Source: a virus
Direction: 5' to 3' (one strand)
DNA length: 26,415 nucleotides
Virus record (IMG/VR): IMGVR_UViG_3300029267_000446
Location: 1 to 26,415 of that record
Positions 14,148 through 21,516 of the stretch are shown here, one piece after another. Every line of letters starts with the position of its first letter. Position 1 is the stretch's first letter. The translations under genes and the position numbers were made by a program. The notes under the pieces are model-generated. The model ran no database searches, was not told the DNA's origin, and worked only from the letters and a program-made list of their open reading frames with translations.

Positions 14148-14405
14148 TCAGTTTTGGTCTAGTTGTCTGCGAATCCAGATCAAGTCTGTTTTGATTTCTG
14201 CAAGATCCGAACGAATCTCTATGCGGAAGGATTCCGCTGTGTCCATTCGAGAGTCGAGGTCTTCTAATTCTTTTTCGATAGTGTTGAGACGAGCTGTGGT
14301 TGTTGATTGATTCACAGCAGTATTCCAAATGAATGTTCCAAGAGTAAGCGCCCACGCCACCAGCATCCCAACTACACTCCAGTTGGTCTTGGCTTGAGTT
14401 GTCAT
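14148..14405 (-). CDS. Single-span membrane protein with coiled coil
   Basis: An 85-residue protein: short polar N-terminus, membrane segment at about 11-29 (VVGMLVAWALTLGTFIWNTA), then a long heptad-like helix (LNTIEKELEDLDSRMDTAESFRIEIRSDLAEIKTDLIWIRRQL). This type II layout with a periplasmic coiled coil is shared by inner-membrane spanin subunits and other phage envelope proteins, but no sequence family is recognised. A late-like ACTAAATA lies at 14442-14449 and AAGGAG upstream of the start. It faces the small gene at 13861 across a terminator. Confidence 0.65.
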   Translation of the reverse strand: MTTQAKTNWSVVGMLVAWALTLGTFIWNTAVNQSTTTARLNTIEKELEDLDSRMDTAESFRIEIRSDLAEIKTDLIWIRRQLDQN

Positions 14406-14441
14406 TTGAAAAGAGTCTCCTTGTGTCGGTTGATGTCACTA

Positions 14442-14449
14442 TATTTAGT
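14442..14449 (-). promoter_or_regulatory. Late promoter variant
   Basis: ACTAAATA on the minus strand, about 36 bases before the ATG at 14405. Its divergent partner at 14481-14488 has the identical octamer. Confidence 0.55.
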
Positions 14450-14480
14450 TTTTTTAAGCATTTCACCTACTTCTCGAAAT

Positions 14481-14488
14481 ACTAAATA
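14481..14488 (+). promoter_or_regulatory. Late promoter variant
   Basis: ACTAAATA, 21 bases before the ATG at 14510, with GGGGG between. It keeps the TAAATA core but not the first two bases of the T4 consensus. Confidence 0.55.
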
Positions 14489-14509
14489 TGGTGTAGTCTT
14501 GGGGGTTTC

Positions 14510-14878
14510 ATGCAAAAAAATACAAGATTTTTCATTAATCAGATTTGGCCTTTATCAGAAGTATATAGAAATTCTGGTCTTGGTAAATGGTTTCACGGAG
14601 AGAAAGCAAAGGGAACCGAGCCAGGTTGGGATCGTTATAACTCAAAGGGTGAGAGAATCGGTAAATGTGGTGATGCGAAAGAGGGAGAAGCATACGCTGC
14701 ATGTCTCTCTCGACAGAAAGCAAAGAAACTCGGAAAATCAAAGGTAGGATCGTTTGTTCGTCGCAAGAGAGCCGCACAACGTGCTGCGGGTGATGCGGAG
14801 AAAGGCGGAGAGGCTACCAAGGGTGATAAACCCGTCTTCGTAAAAACTGGTATTACTGATTTAAAGAAAAAGGGATGA
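14510..14878 (+). CDS. Small basic phage protein (LGKWF / GWDRYN domain)
   Basis: A 122-residue, strongly basic protein. SGLGKWFHGEKAKG is followed by a segment GWDRYNSKGERIGKCGDAKEGEAYAACLSRQKA with two conserved cysteines (about residues 53 and 65), then KKLGK, GSFVRRKRAAQRAAGDAEKGG and KPVFVKTG. I recognise this combination as recurring in phage proteins, often in head-associated contexts, without known activity. GGGGG lies four bases before the start. It shares an ATGA with the next gene at 14875, so they are coupled and probably act together. Confidence 0.7.
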   Translation: MQKNTRFFINQIWPLSEVYRNSGLGKWFHGEKAKGTEPGWDRYNSKGERIGKCGDAKEGEAYAACLSRQKAKKLGKSKVGSFVRRKRAAQRAAGDAEKGGEATKGDKPVFVKTGITDLKKKG

Positions 14879-16377
14879 ACATGGAAGACCTACACGAAAA
14901 GAACAAGCCCACCAATCCAGATTTATGGAGTCAAGCAATTTCAAAGGCAAAGAGCAAGTTTGATGTTTATCCCTCTGCTTACGCCAACGCATGGGCGTCG
15001 AAGTGGTACAAGGAACAGGGTGGTGGTTGGAGATCAAAGAAGAAGGAGGAGTCCGTGAATTATAACGATATAGAAGAAACTGTCGAGAAAATGACAGGAG
15101 AGATTGCAGACAAGATCAAGGGTGAGATGAAAAAGCGTCTCAACAATCCAAACGCAACAGTCAAGGACTATGCAAAGAGTGCCAAAGAATCAGTAGAACT
15201 TCAAGAACAGAAGTTTAGTAAGGCACAGATCGACCGTATGCGAAAAGAGTACTCATCACTCGGTACGATAGATCCATCCCAACCAACATACAAAAGACTT
15301 ACTGAACTTCTTGATAACATGTCTGACGAACAACTCAAAAAACTTGCACAAGCAAAGATCAAGTTCGTGTCTTCACTTGCACTCAACCGAGTGAACAAAA
15401 GAAAAATGAAAAAGGAGTCAGTTGAACTCAATGAAAATAAGTTTCGTGAAGTTCTCAACCGAGGAAAGAAACTCGGTGACTGGAACATGATGTCATATTT
15501 TCTCTATCAGGGAAATGTGTGGATGCTTCAATCTGGTCGTGCAGTAAACCAAGGCGCACTTGAAGACTTTAGAAAGAGATCACAACCTGGCTTGCTCAAG
15601 TCTATTGGTCTTACCGAAGCACTTGCCGATCGTCAGGTGATTCGTCAAAAGAAACTCCCATCACTGGAAAAGAAAACAACCAACATCGCATTGGTTCTCC
15701 CAAATACTCCCGAGATGCAAACCAAGATTGATCGGGTTCTGGAATTCTCCGCAAGTACGCGAAACCGAATGAACAAATTGGTCACGGGCCGCGAGAACCG
15801 AGGAAAGGATCTGGTTCTCTACTTCCGAAGTGCTCAGTCTCGTAAGAAGTTCCAGAAGATGCTCAACGCAAAGTCAGACTGGACTGCGACCGAATCAGTC
15901 GAGCTCGATGAAGCAAGCGAGAAGGACCACGAATACTCAATGGCACGTTCACAACTCTCGACTATTGAGAAAGCAGTGATGAATCTCAAGAAGAAGATGA
16001 AGGGTGAAGGTAATCTGGAAGCATGGGTACAATCCAAACTCACCAAGGCTGCTGACTACATCGACTCTGTATCTGACTACATCGACAGTGGTGAACATGA
16101 CATAGAAGAATCGAATCTAGAGGAAAAACTCAACGATCCAGTTCGTACCTCGGGTGGACCAAAAAAGTTTATGGTAAAAGTAAAAGATCCATCTACAGGA
16201 AATGAGAAGACTGTTCGTTTTGGTGATCCAAATATGGAGATCAAGAGAGACGACCCAGAGAGAAGAAAGAGTTTTAGAGCAAGACACAATTGCGAAAACC
16301 CAGGCCCAAAGACAAAGGCTAGATATTGGTCATGTCGTATGTGGGAAAAGGGTAAGAAAGTCAGTGAATTGGATTGA
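14875..16377 (+). CDS. Multi-module head-type protein with repeated ESVEL-x-E junctions
   Basis: A 500-residue protein that looks like a string of domains. Residues 12-55 carry the KPTNPDLW...YPSAYANAWASKWYKEQGGGWR module. Near-identical junctions ESVELQE (ends at 111), ESVELNE (187) and ESVELDE (346), plus LTE (248), IEE (412) and LEE (417), all fit the T4 prohead protease rule [L/I]-x-E. Between them lie helical or basic modules, including KDHEYSMARSQL...LEAWVQSKLTKAADYIDS (about 350-400). The C-terminal module RTSGGPKKFMVKV...FGDPNMEIKRDDPERRKSFRARHNC...YWSCRMW recurs in many tailed phages. I infer a packaged precursor cut into several peptides. No capsid-targeting peptide of the MKTY type is present, though LHE occurs at residues 6-8. 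Confidence 0.75.
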   Translation: MNMEDLHEKNKPTNPDLWSQAISKAKSKFDVYPSAYANAWASKWYKEQGGGWRSKKKEESVNYNDIEETVEKMTGEIADKIKGEMKKRLNNPNATVKDYAKSAKESVELQEQKFSKAQIDRMRKEYSSLGTIDPSQPTYKRLTELLDNMSDEQLKKLAQAKIKFVSSLALNRVNKRKMKKESVELNENKFREVLNRGKKLGDWNMMSYFLYQGNVWMLQSGRAVNQGALEDFRKRSQPGLLKSIGLTEALADRQVIRQKKLPSLEKKTTNIALVLPNTPEMQTKIDRVLEFSASTRNRMNKLVTGRENRGKDLVLYFRSAQSRKKFQKMLNAKSDWTATESVELDEASEKDHEYSMARSQLSTIEKAVMNLKKKMKGEGNLEAWVQSKLTKAADYIDSVSDYIDSGEHDIEESNLEEKLNDPVRTSGGPKKFMVKVKDPSTGNEKTVRFGDPNMEIKRDDPERRKSFRARHNCENPGPKTKARYWSCRMWEKGKKVSELD

Positions 16378-16385
16378 AACACCAA

Positions 16386-17258
16386 ATGAAAACAGTAAAG
16401 CAACTCATCACAAAAACTGGTTGGTTACTACCACATTACCCAGTTCAGATCATGAACAAGTATGATGAACATGAATGGTCACATGGTGATCCAGAAGATC
16501 CTATTCACTGGACAGGTGATAAGAAGAAAGCTGACCAGATAACAAAAAAGAAAAGAGTTGCTGGTAAGAAACCATATAGTGATGATGCAGATTTCAAGAT
16601 CGAAGAGTCTTACATTTCGCCTGGTGGTGGGAGTAAGTATGGTAATGTCATCTTTCTTGCGGGTGGTGCCGGTTCTGGCAAGTCAACGGCGATTCGTAAA
16701 TTTGTAGACTTATCAAATTACAAGATCATCAACCCAGATGACTTCAAGGAACGTGCAGTCCGTGGTGCAAAAAAAGGTATCATGAGTTTCCGTCAGTTCC
16801 GTTCTCTCGATCCAAATTCACCCGAAGGCTCTTCCGAGATTCACAAGAAATTCTTTGATAAAGGAAGTGGACTGAGAAGGGCTGCGAGTGTTCTCGACGA
16901 TCCTTCACGATCAGAACTTCCAAATTATCTTTTCGATCGTACATTCTCACATGCAAAAGAATTCAAGAGAATGGCCACAAGAATGTTGAGACTGGGATAC
17001 AAACCACAAAACATGCACATTGTCTTCGTAGATACTCCAGTCGAAAGAGCAATTATGCAGAATCGTATGCGCACTCGTACACTTCCTGATGAAGTAATTC
17101 GTGCGAGCAACGAAGGTGCTCGTGCAAATGTTCGAGATTTTCTTTACAAGAGACTCAGAGGAGCCGCTATTGACGGTGATGTCTGGGTCGTACGCGGTGA
17201 TGATGTCAAGAGAGTCAAGCAGGCCGGTAGACCTTTCAATCGCACCAGTAAAATTTAA
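16386..17258 (+). CDS. P-loop kinase (zeta-toxin/polynucleotide-kinase-like)
   Basis: A 290-residue protein. Walker A GGAGSGKST lies at residues 93-101, followed by INPDDFKE (115-122), which in such kinases holds the catalytic Asp, then LFDRTFS and VFVDTPVERAIMQNRMRTRTLPDEV, a lid-type arginine region. The family phosphorylates small molecules or nucleic acid ends; similar kinases occur in T4-like marine phages. Residues 1-75 are an extra N-terminal piece starting MKTVKQLITKTGW and ending KIEE, so a prohead protease could trim it and free the kinase. ATG 16386 is preferred over TTG 16374, but no strong ribosome binding site is seen, so the start is uncertain. Confidence 0.75.
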   Translation: MKTVKQLITKTGWLLPHYPVQIMNKYDEHEWSHGDPEDPIHWTGDKKKADQITKKKRVAGKKPYSDDADFKIEESYISPGGGSKYGNVIFLAGGAGSGKSTAIRKFVDLSNYKIINPDDFKERAVRGAKKGIMSFRQFRSLDPNSPEGSSEIHKKFFDKGSGLRRAASVLDDPSRSELPNYLFDRTFSHAKEFKRMATRMLRLGYKPQNMHIVFVDTPVERAIMQNRMRTRTLPDEVIRASNEGARANVRDFLYKRLRGAAIDGDVWVVRGDDVKRVKQAGRPFNRTSKI

Positions 17259-17276
17259 TAACAATAGGTGCAACTA

Positions 17277-18572
17277 CTAGGGTTGGAAGCCTATCTTATC
17301 CGTACCACTACCAAGTGAATTCTTCGTTCTTATTTTGATATCATTTGATTCTTTGAAATCAACACTAGACAGAAGTGACCACTCAGGAATCCCAGTGGAT
17401 CCTTGCTTGTAGACGACATAGTAGACTTGATTTTTGATTGCGTCCACGAAAATATCAATGACGGGACAAGATCCATCTGGTTTGGTTTCTTCTTCAATTA
17501 TTTTTTCACAAGCGTAGTTGATTGCCGTAGAAGAAATCTTACCACCTTTTACTTGTGGTTTGTTTTCTGTAATCGCTCTTTGTATTGTTTCGTTTTTTTC
17601 AATGAACTCATCCCATAACTTTTGATCGTAGTTTTTCTTCTTAATGATAAAGTCATCAACTGCTTTAGCAGTGATGCCTGGATACTTTCTTTTTAGATTA
17701 CTTTTTTTACTCATTAAATACCAAACACCCGCCACACCTCCAGTTGCTATTGGATTCTCATCCAATACTTTCAATAAACCGTACTGTGTGGTATTTGACC
17801 ATTTTCTTTTAACAGTGGTCTGTCTGTCTATCAAGTCTAATACATCTTGTGGTTTTACAACATTTGTTGAACCTGGCTTCGCTTTTGCTGATATGACAAT
17901 TTGACGTTCATTTCTTCCCGTTCCACTATAAATAGCATAGTCCATTAACGGATAGTTTGGCAGGTCGGGAAACCAAGATTTAGTGTTTCGTGCTATATCA
18001 TACTTCAATCCGACTTTCTCAAGAAGATCAAATGTAATCACTGCCATTGGGCCTAGAATTTCGGAGAAATCGGTTTTCACCGCATTAACGAATGAAGTGT
18101 TTGTTCTAACTGAATTAAACGCCGATCGTAATTCGGCATCAGTGATATACTCACCCTGTGAGTGATAAAGAACTAATAGTTCCAAATAATATTTCTGATC
18201 AGCAGTTAAATCATTTCTTGAGTCTATGGATTCAAGTAGAGTGGTTTCTAACTGATCGACTGTATATTTCGGTCCTTCTTTGATATTGAAGGCTTGTGGT
18301 TTGAGACTTGCTTGTGCTGATTTGGAACTACCAGGCTTTACAAGATCATCCAAATTTATTCTAACTGATTTTCCTTTGAACTCAACCAACGCTCTAGCTA
18401 CATACTTATCTTCATTGATAAAAGTTACCTTATCACCTTGTTTGAATGATCCAATTCTTCTGTTACCATCTGCATCATACATAGTGGCGTTATCTTTCCT
18501 AACCACTGTGTCGATACTTTTGTGTTGCTTATATTTGGCTTCCCAGTTTGCTTTTCCTCTTCTTCCGGCCAT
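17277..18572 (-). CDS. SH3-like plus PD-(D/E)XK-like nuclease candidate
   Basis: A 431-residue protein. Residues 30-80 resemble an SH3/KOW fold (MYDADGNRRIGSFKQGDKVTF...VRINLDDLVKP). Residues 205-245 contain MDYAIYSG and, after a turn, RQIVISAKAKPGSTNVVKP; an Asp (211) followed by a beta-strand S-x-K (228-230) is compatible with a variant PD-(D/E)XK metal site. The rest is helical. The C-terminus GTDKIGFQP resembles the ISFQP end of the divergent neighbour. Start ATG 18572 has GGAG at good distance; TTG 18584 is an alternative. The leader from the late promoter to this start is about 70 bases and holds a three-codon frame (ATG at about 18616). Nuclease activity is only a possibility. Confidence 0.65.
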   Translation of the reverse strand: MAGRRGKANWEAKYKQHKSIDTVVRKDNATMYDADGNRRIGSFKQGDKVTFINEDKYVARALVEFKGKSVRINLDDLVKPGSSKSAQASLKPQAFNIKEGPKYTVDQLETTLLESIDSRNDLTADQKYYLELLVLYHSQGEYITDAELRSAFNSVRTNTSFVNAVKTDFSEILGPMAVITFDLLEKVGLKYDIARNTKSWFPDLPNYPLMDYAIYSGTGRNERQIVISAKAKPGSTNVVKPQDVLDLIDRQTTVKRKWSNTTQYGLLKVLDENPIATGGVAGVWYLMSKKSNLKRKYPGITAKAVDDFIIKKKNYDQKLWDEFIEKNETIQRAITENKPQVKGGKISSTAINYACEKIIEEETKPDGSCPVIDIFVDAIKNQVYYVVYKQGSTGIPEWSLLSSVDFKESNDIKIRTKNSLGSGTDKIGFQP

Positions 18573-18646
18573 CTTGATCTCCAAATTTTGGTAAAAAGAT
18601 TTATTTTCAACAGTATCACAGAGTCATCGGCGTAAAATCTCCAATT

Positions 18647-18654
18647 TATTTATA
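18647..18654 (-). promoter_or_regulatory. Late promoter (minus)
   Basis: Perfect TATAAATA on the minus strand, 75 bases before the ATG at 18572. The leader is longer than at other late promoters here and includes GGAG followed by a very short frame. Confidence 0.75.
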
Positions 18655-18655
18655 T

Positions 18656-18663
18656 AATAAATA
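18656..18663 (+). promoter_or_regulatory. Late promoter (plus)
   Basis: AATAAATA, 19 bases before the ATG at 18683, with AGGAG between. It lies one base from its divergent partner. Confidence 0.75.
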
Positions 18664-18682
18664 ATCAGAAGGAGTTTCGGTG

Positions 18683-19717
18683 ATGAAAACATACAGACAA
18701 TTTATCAATGAAGAGGGACGATCGAGAGGTGAAGCGATGGAACATGCGATCGTCACCGCCGTCAATGGCAAAGAGGCAACACAACCAGGCATCCCAAAGG
18801 GTGCCGGAACCAAGGTAGCAAAGGCAACTCGTCTCTCAGGCAAGGCCGAAGTGCTTGGTGCCTCTCAATTGGAAGTCTCTGATATCTGGTCACAATACTG
18901 GCCAGGAGGGAAGGTTCCTGCGTCTACGAAGACTCCTAAGACTGACATCATGGTAGGACGCAAGAAGATCAGTCTGAAGACTGGAGACGCTGCACAGTTA
19001 ATGTCTGGGGGTGTGAATGAGTCCACCGCCACCTTCTACGCAGCGGTGGACCGTATGGGTATTGACCCCGACACTGAGGGTGGGATCTTCAAGAAGATTG
19101 AGGACGCGGTTCTGAATCTTGCTCCTGCTTCAGTAGCAGCAAGTGATCTGAAAAGCGAAATTCAAAAGGGCAAAGATAAAGCAGTTATGCGTGCCAATGC
19201 CGCTCACAAGATTCTGCAAAAGGATCTCAATTCTCTTTTTCAAAACAATCCAGAATTTGGATTTGAATTCATCTACGAAGCCATGACAGGTGAGGTCAAG
19301 TTCGGTGGTAATCTCGGTACATGCACACACTTTCTGACATGTGAATTCGACGGTGAGAATGCTCATCTGATTCCTGTAACAAACGAACAATATGTACGAA
19401 AGATTCTGAAGAGAACCAAAGTATCTGTTCGTTTCAAGACAACATCACAGAAGAGTGGTGGAAAGAAAACAGGTGCGTACAAGTATTGGTCTGTTGTAGG
19501 CCTTGTCACCAACAAACTACTTGAAGAGATTGAATCGGCGGGCGATCTACTGACCGAGGGTATTCTATCTAACATCATTCAAAGAGTCAAAGACTTCGCG
19601 ATGCGTACATGGAACAAAGTCAAGGAATGGGTTTCCAAGTCTTGGCAAAATCTTCTTGACTTCCTCGGATTTGAACCTGTCGTCAAATTCCGAAACAACA
19701 TTAGTTTCCAACCATAA
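18683..19717 (+). CDS. Capsid-targeted PD-(D/E)XK-like nuclease candidate
   Basis: A 345-residue protein starting MKTYRQFINEEG, very close to the T4 internal-protein targeting peptide, with likely cleavage after INE. Residues 17-30 (EAMEHAIVTAVNG) form a helix with conserved acids; TPKTDIMVGRKKISLKTG (84-101) has Asp88 and S-L-K (97-99), the layout of a PD-(D/E)XK metal site, followed by AQLMSGGVNESTATFYAA. I recognise similar sequences in T4-like marine phages. A later beta region (FGGNLGTCTHFLTCEFDGENAHLIPV) and an amphipathic helix near the C-terminus complete it. It could enter the host with the DNA. ATG 18683 is chosen over GTG 18680 on ribosome-site spacing. Confidence 0.8.
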   Translation: MKTYRQFINEEGRSRGEAMEHAIVTAVNGKEATQPGIPKGAGTKVAKATRLSGKAEVLGASQLEVSDIWSQYWPGGKVPASTKTPKTDIMVGRKKISLKTGDAAQLMSGGVNESTATFYAAVDRMGIDPDTEGGIFKKIEDAVLNLAPASVAASDLKSEIQKGKDKAVMRANAAHKILQKDLNSLFQNNPEFGFEFIYEAMTGEVKFGGNLGTCTHFLTCEFDGENAHLIPVTNEQYVRKILKRTKVSVRFKTTSQKSGGKKTGAYKYWSVVGLVTNKLLEEIESAGDLLTEGILSNIIQRVKDFAMRTWNKVKEWVSKSWQNLLDFLGFEPVVKFRNNISFQP

Positions 19718-19745
19718 ACACACTTGATCAGTCGAAGGGATAGAG

Positions 19746-20255
19746 ATGAAATCATTCAAGCAATTTATCGCAGAAGCACGGGCGGCGGTACTCGGAAGAG
19801 CGTATATCGTCGGTCCAAATGGTAAATGGTTCCATTGTAACGCACGAACACACAGCGATTGGGTGATGAAAAATTACAAGAAAATTGGTGTCACATCAAA
19901 ACTCGCAAGTTATAATCCCAAGAAACCAGAAACCAATTATAGCATTACCGTCGAAGATGCCATTTGGTATGGTGCAGTTCGAATTCTCGTTTCACATGGC
20001 GTCGTTGAGATGGTATGCAAAGAGAGTGCATTGACTCCAAAGGTGAGAAAAGCATGTGCTGATTTCTATGAGAAGGTAGCATATGGTCACAAAGTCTGGA
20101 TTTATGTCGCCGACGAGGAAGAAGGCGGTGATGAAAACGTGGAGGGTCGTTTGCTTCATAATTTTCCTGATCCCGATGATGCGATGCAATTCTTCGAGAG
20201 AGGTAAAGTTGTGAAGAGAAGCAAGATCGGTAGTACGATGGCACAATTCAGATGA
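19746..20255 (+). CDS. Internal head protein-like, one module
   Basis: A 169-residue protein starting MKSFKQFIAEARAA, matching T4 internal proteins (MKTYQEFIAEAR) at nearly every position; cleavage would follow FIAE. The body has an N-terminal motif YIVGPNGKWFHCNARTHSDWV, and ends RGKVVKRSKIGSTMAQFR, an ending shared with both halves of the next protein. AAGGGA precedes the start. It overlaps the next gene by ATGA, so the two are coupled. I infer a packaged, injected protein; T4 IPI, which blocks a host restriction system, is a precedent, but the target here is unknown. Confidence 0.85.
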   Translation: MKSFKQFIAEARAAVLGRAYIVGPNGKWFHCNARTHSDWVMKNYKKIGVTSKLASYNPKKPETNYSITVEDAIWYGAVRILVSHGVVEMVCKESALTPKVRKACADFYEKVAYGHKVWIYVADEEEGGDENVEGRLLHNFPDPDDAMQFFERGKVVKRSKIGSTMAQFR

Positions 20256-21439
20256 AATCATTCAGTCAGTTTATACTCGAAGAAACATCATATCGCCGCA
20301 AGGGATACATCAACATCAAGACAGGCAAGATGGTGTTGTTTCCTTTCGCGGGTAGAGGTATTCGTCCGTTTCATACCGAGTATGTGTTGAAGAATGCAAA
20401 CAAGTTCATTCGTGGAGGTGAAAACGCACTTCTTCGAAAGTTCGCAGATGCAAATGGATTTGAACCCGAAGACGAAGAGACGATCTCCATGTGGGTTGAT
20501 ATCAAGACTGGCAAGGTAGACCGCGATCCGAATCTCGATAGCATCATGGAAGCAGAGGGATGGCGTCGTGTGGTATTTGACGAAGGTATCTCCAGTGTCG
20601 AACCACGCGATCGCCGCGAAGGACAGAGACTCGTCAAGATGATACTCGATAAGATTCCGTGGAAGAACATTGAAAGTTTGAATGTCTATGATGAAGGACA
20701 CTTGAACGACATGACCACATTATATTCAGAGGAAGACGCATACTCATACGTCAAACGTGGGTCTGTTCCGAGACGAAGTAAGATCGGTTCAACCATGGCT
20801 ATGTTCCGTGGCGAGAGTGTCAGTGAACAAATAGTCAAGGGCGAGTTGATCAAAGGATGGATGACACCACGCGGCAAACTAATGGTATATCCAAGAAATA
20901 GTAAACAAGAGTATCACCTACAGATTCTCACACAACTGATTCCGTATGAGAAAATGCGTCCTCACATGGGCGAGTTCATTGGTTCGGAACATCTCAAGTT
21001 CATTGAAAAGATGCAGAAGGATGGAACGTCAGACTTCACAGATGAACAAATGAAAGAACTCGTCGAACGTGAGTATAAGAGAGTCTACAAAATGTGGGCG
21101 ACTGGTCGTGTTGACTCCGACAGAACCGTAGAAGGCAAGTTCGTGGATATGGGATGGGTCAAGATCGTGATTGATCGCAACCAATATGGCATGTCTGCAA
21201 TCGAGGGATCGGACAGACAGACACTCAAGTGTGCGAAGAAACTCGACAAGATGTTTGGTGGATGGGAAGGATTCGCCACCAAATCCATGATGATATCCAG
21301 CAAGACAAGTGTCAGTAGAATCGGATCGGCAATTCGTGACAGTGCTGGTTGGGATCACTATCTCAAGACAGGTCAAGTCAAACGGCAGACTGAGATTGGT
21401 CGCAAGATGTCTCAGTTCCGTGAGTTTGTTCAAGTATAA
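20252..21439 (+). CDS. Internal head protein-like, two tandem modules
   Basis: A 395-residue protein starting MKSFSQFILEETS, again a capsid-targeting-like peptide with L/I-x-E at FILE. It is an internal duplication: module 1 runs from YINIKTGKMVLFPF (about 20) to RGSVPRRSKIGSTMAMFR (about 187); module 2 from GWMTPRGKLMVYPR (about 205) to TGQVKRQTEIGRKMSQFR (about 390). The preceding gene is a single such module. Each module has a conserved His/Tyr start region, a helical middle, an acidic beta segment and the basic R-x-x-IG-x-x-M-x-x-FR end. No catalytic motif is seen. Probably packaged with the DNA; role unknown. Confidence 0.85.
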   Translation: MKSFSQFILEETSYRRKGYINIKTGKMVLFPFAGRGIRPFHTEYVLKNANKFIRGGENALLRKFADANGFEPEDEETISMWVDIKTGKVDRDPNLDSIMEAEGWRRVVFDEGISSVEPRDRREGQRLVKMILDKIPWKNIESLNVYDEGHLNDMTTLYSEEDAYSYVKRGSVPRRSKIGSTMAMFRGESVSEQIVKGELIKGWMTPRGKLMVYPRNSKQEYHLQILTQLIPYEKMRPHMGEFIGSEHLKFIEKMQKDGTSDFTDEQMKELVEREYKRVYKMWATGRVDSDRTVEGKFVDMGWVKIVIDRNQYGMSAIEGSDRQTLKCAKKLDKMFGGWEGFATKSMMISSKTSVSRIGSAIRDSAGWDHYLKTGQVKRQTEIGRKMSQFREFVQV

Positions 21440-21448
21440 AACTGAATA

Positions 21449-21498
21449 GGTTCTCTTGATATAAATTATGTTTCCGATTTTATAAATAGAAGAGAACC
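21449..21498 (+). promoter_or_regulatory. Hairpin with a late promoter in its loop
   Basis: GGTTCTCTT (21449-21457) pairs with AAGAGAACC (21490-21498), a 9-bp stem around a 32-base loop. The perfect late motif TATAAATA is at 21481-21488 in the loop, 28 bases before the ATG at 21517. The ribosome binding site (CAGGAG) is outside the stem, so late RNA is not hidden. The stem could affect read-through RNA from the upstream gene. Confidence 0.7.
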
Positions 21499-21516
21499 AA
21501 TACAGGAGTTATACTC

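Noticed and set aside
17927-17934. Perfect TATAAATA on the plus strand within the gene at 17277-18572
   Set aside because: Antisense, with no convincing plus-strand gene after it. An antisense late RNA cannot be excluded, but nothing in the sequence supports it.
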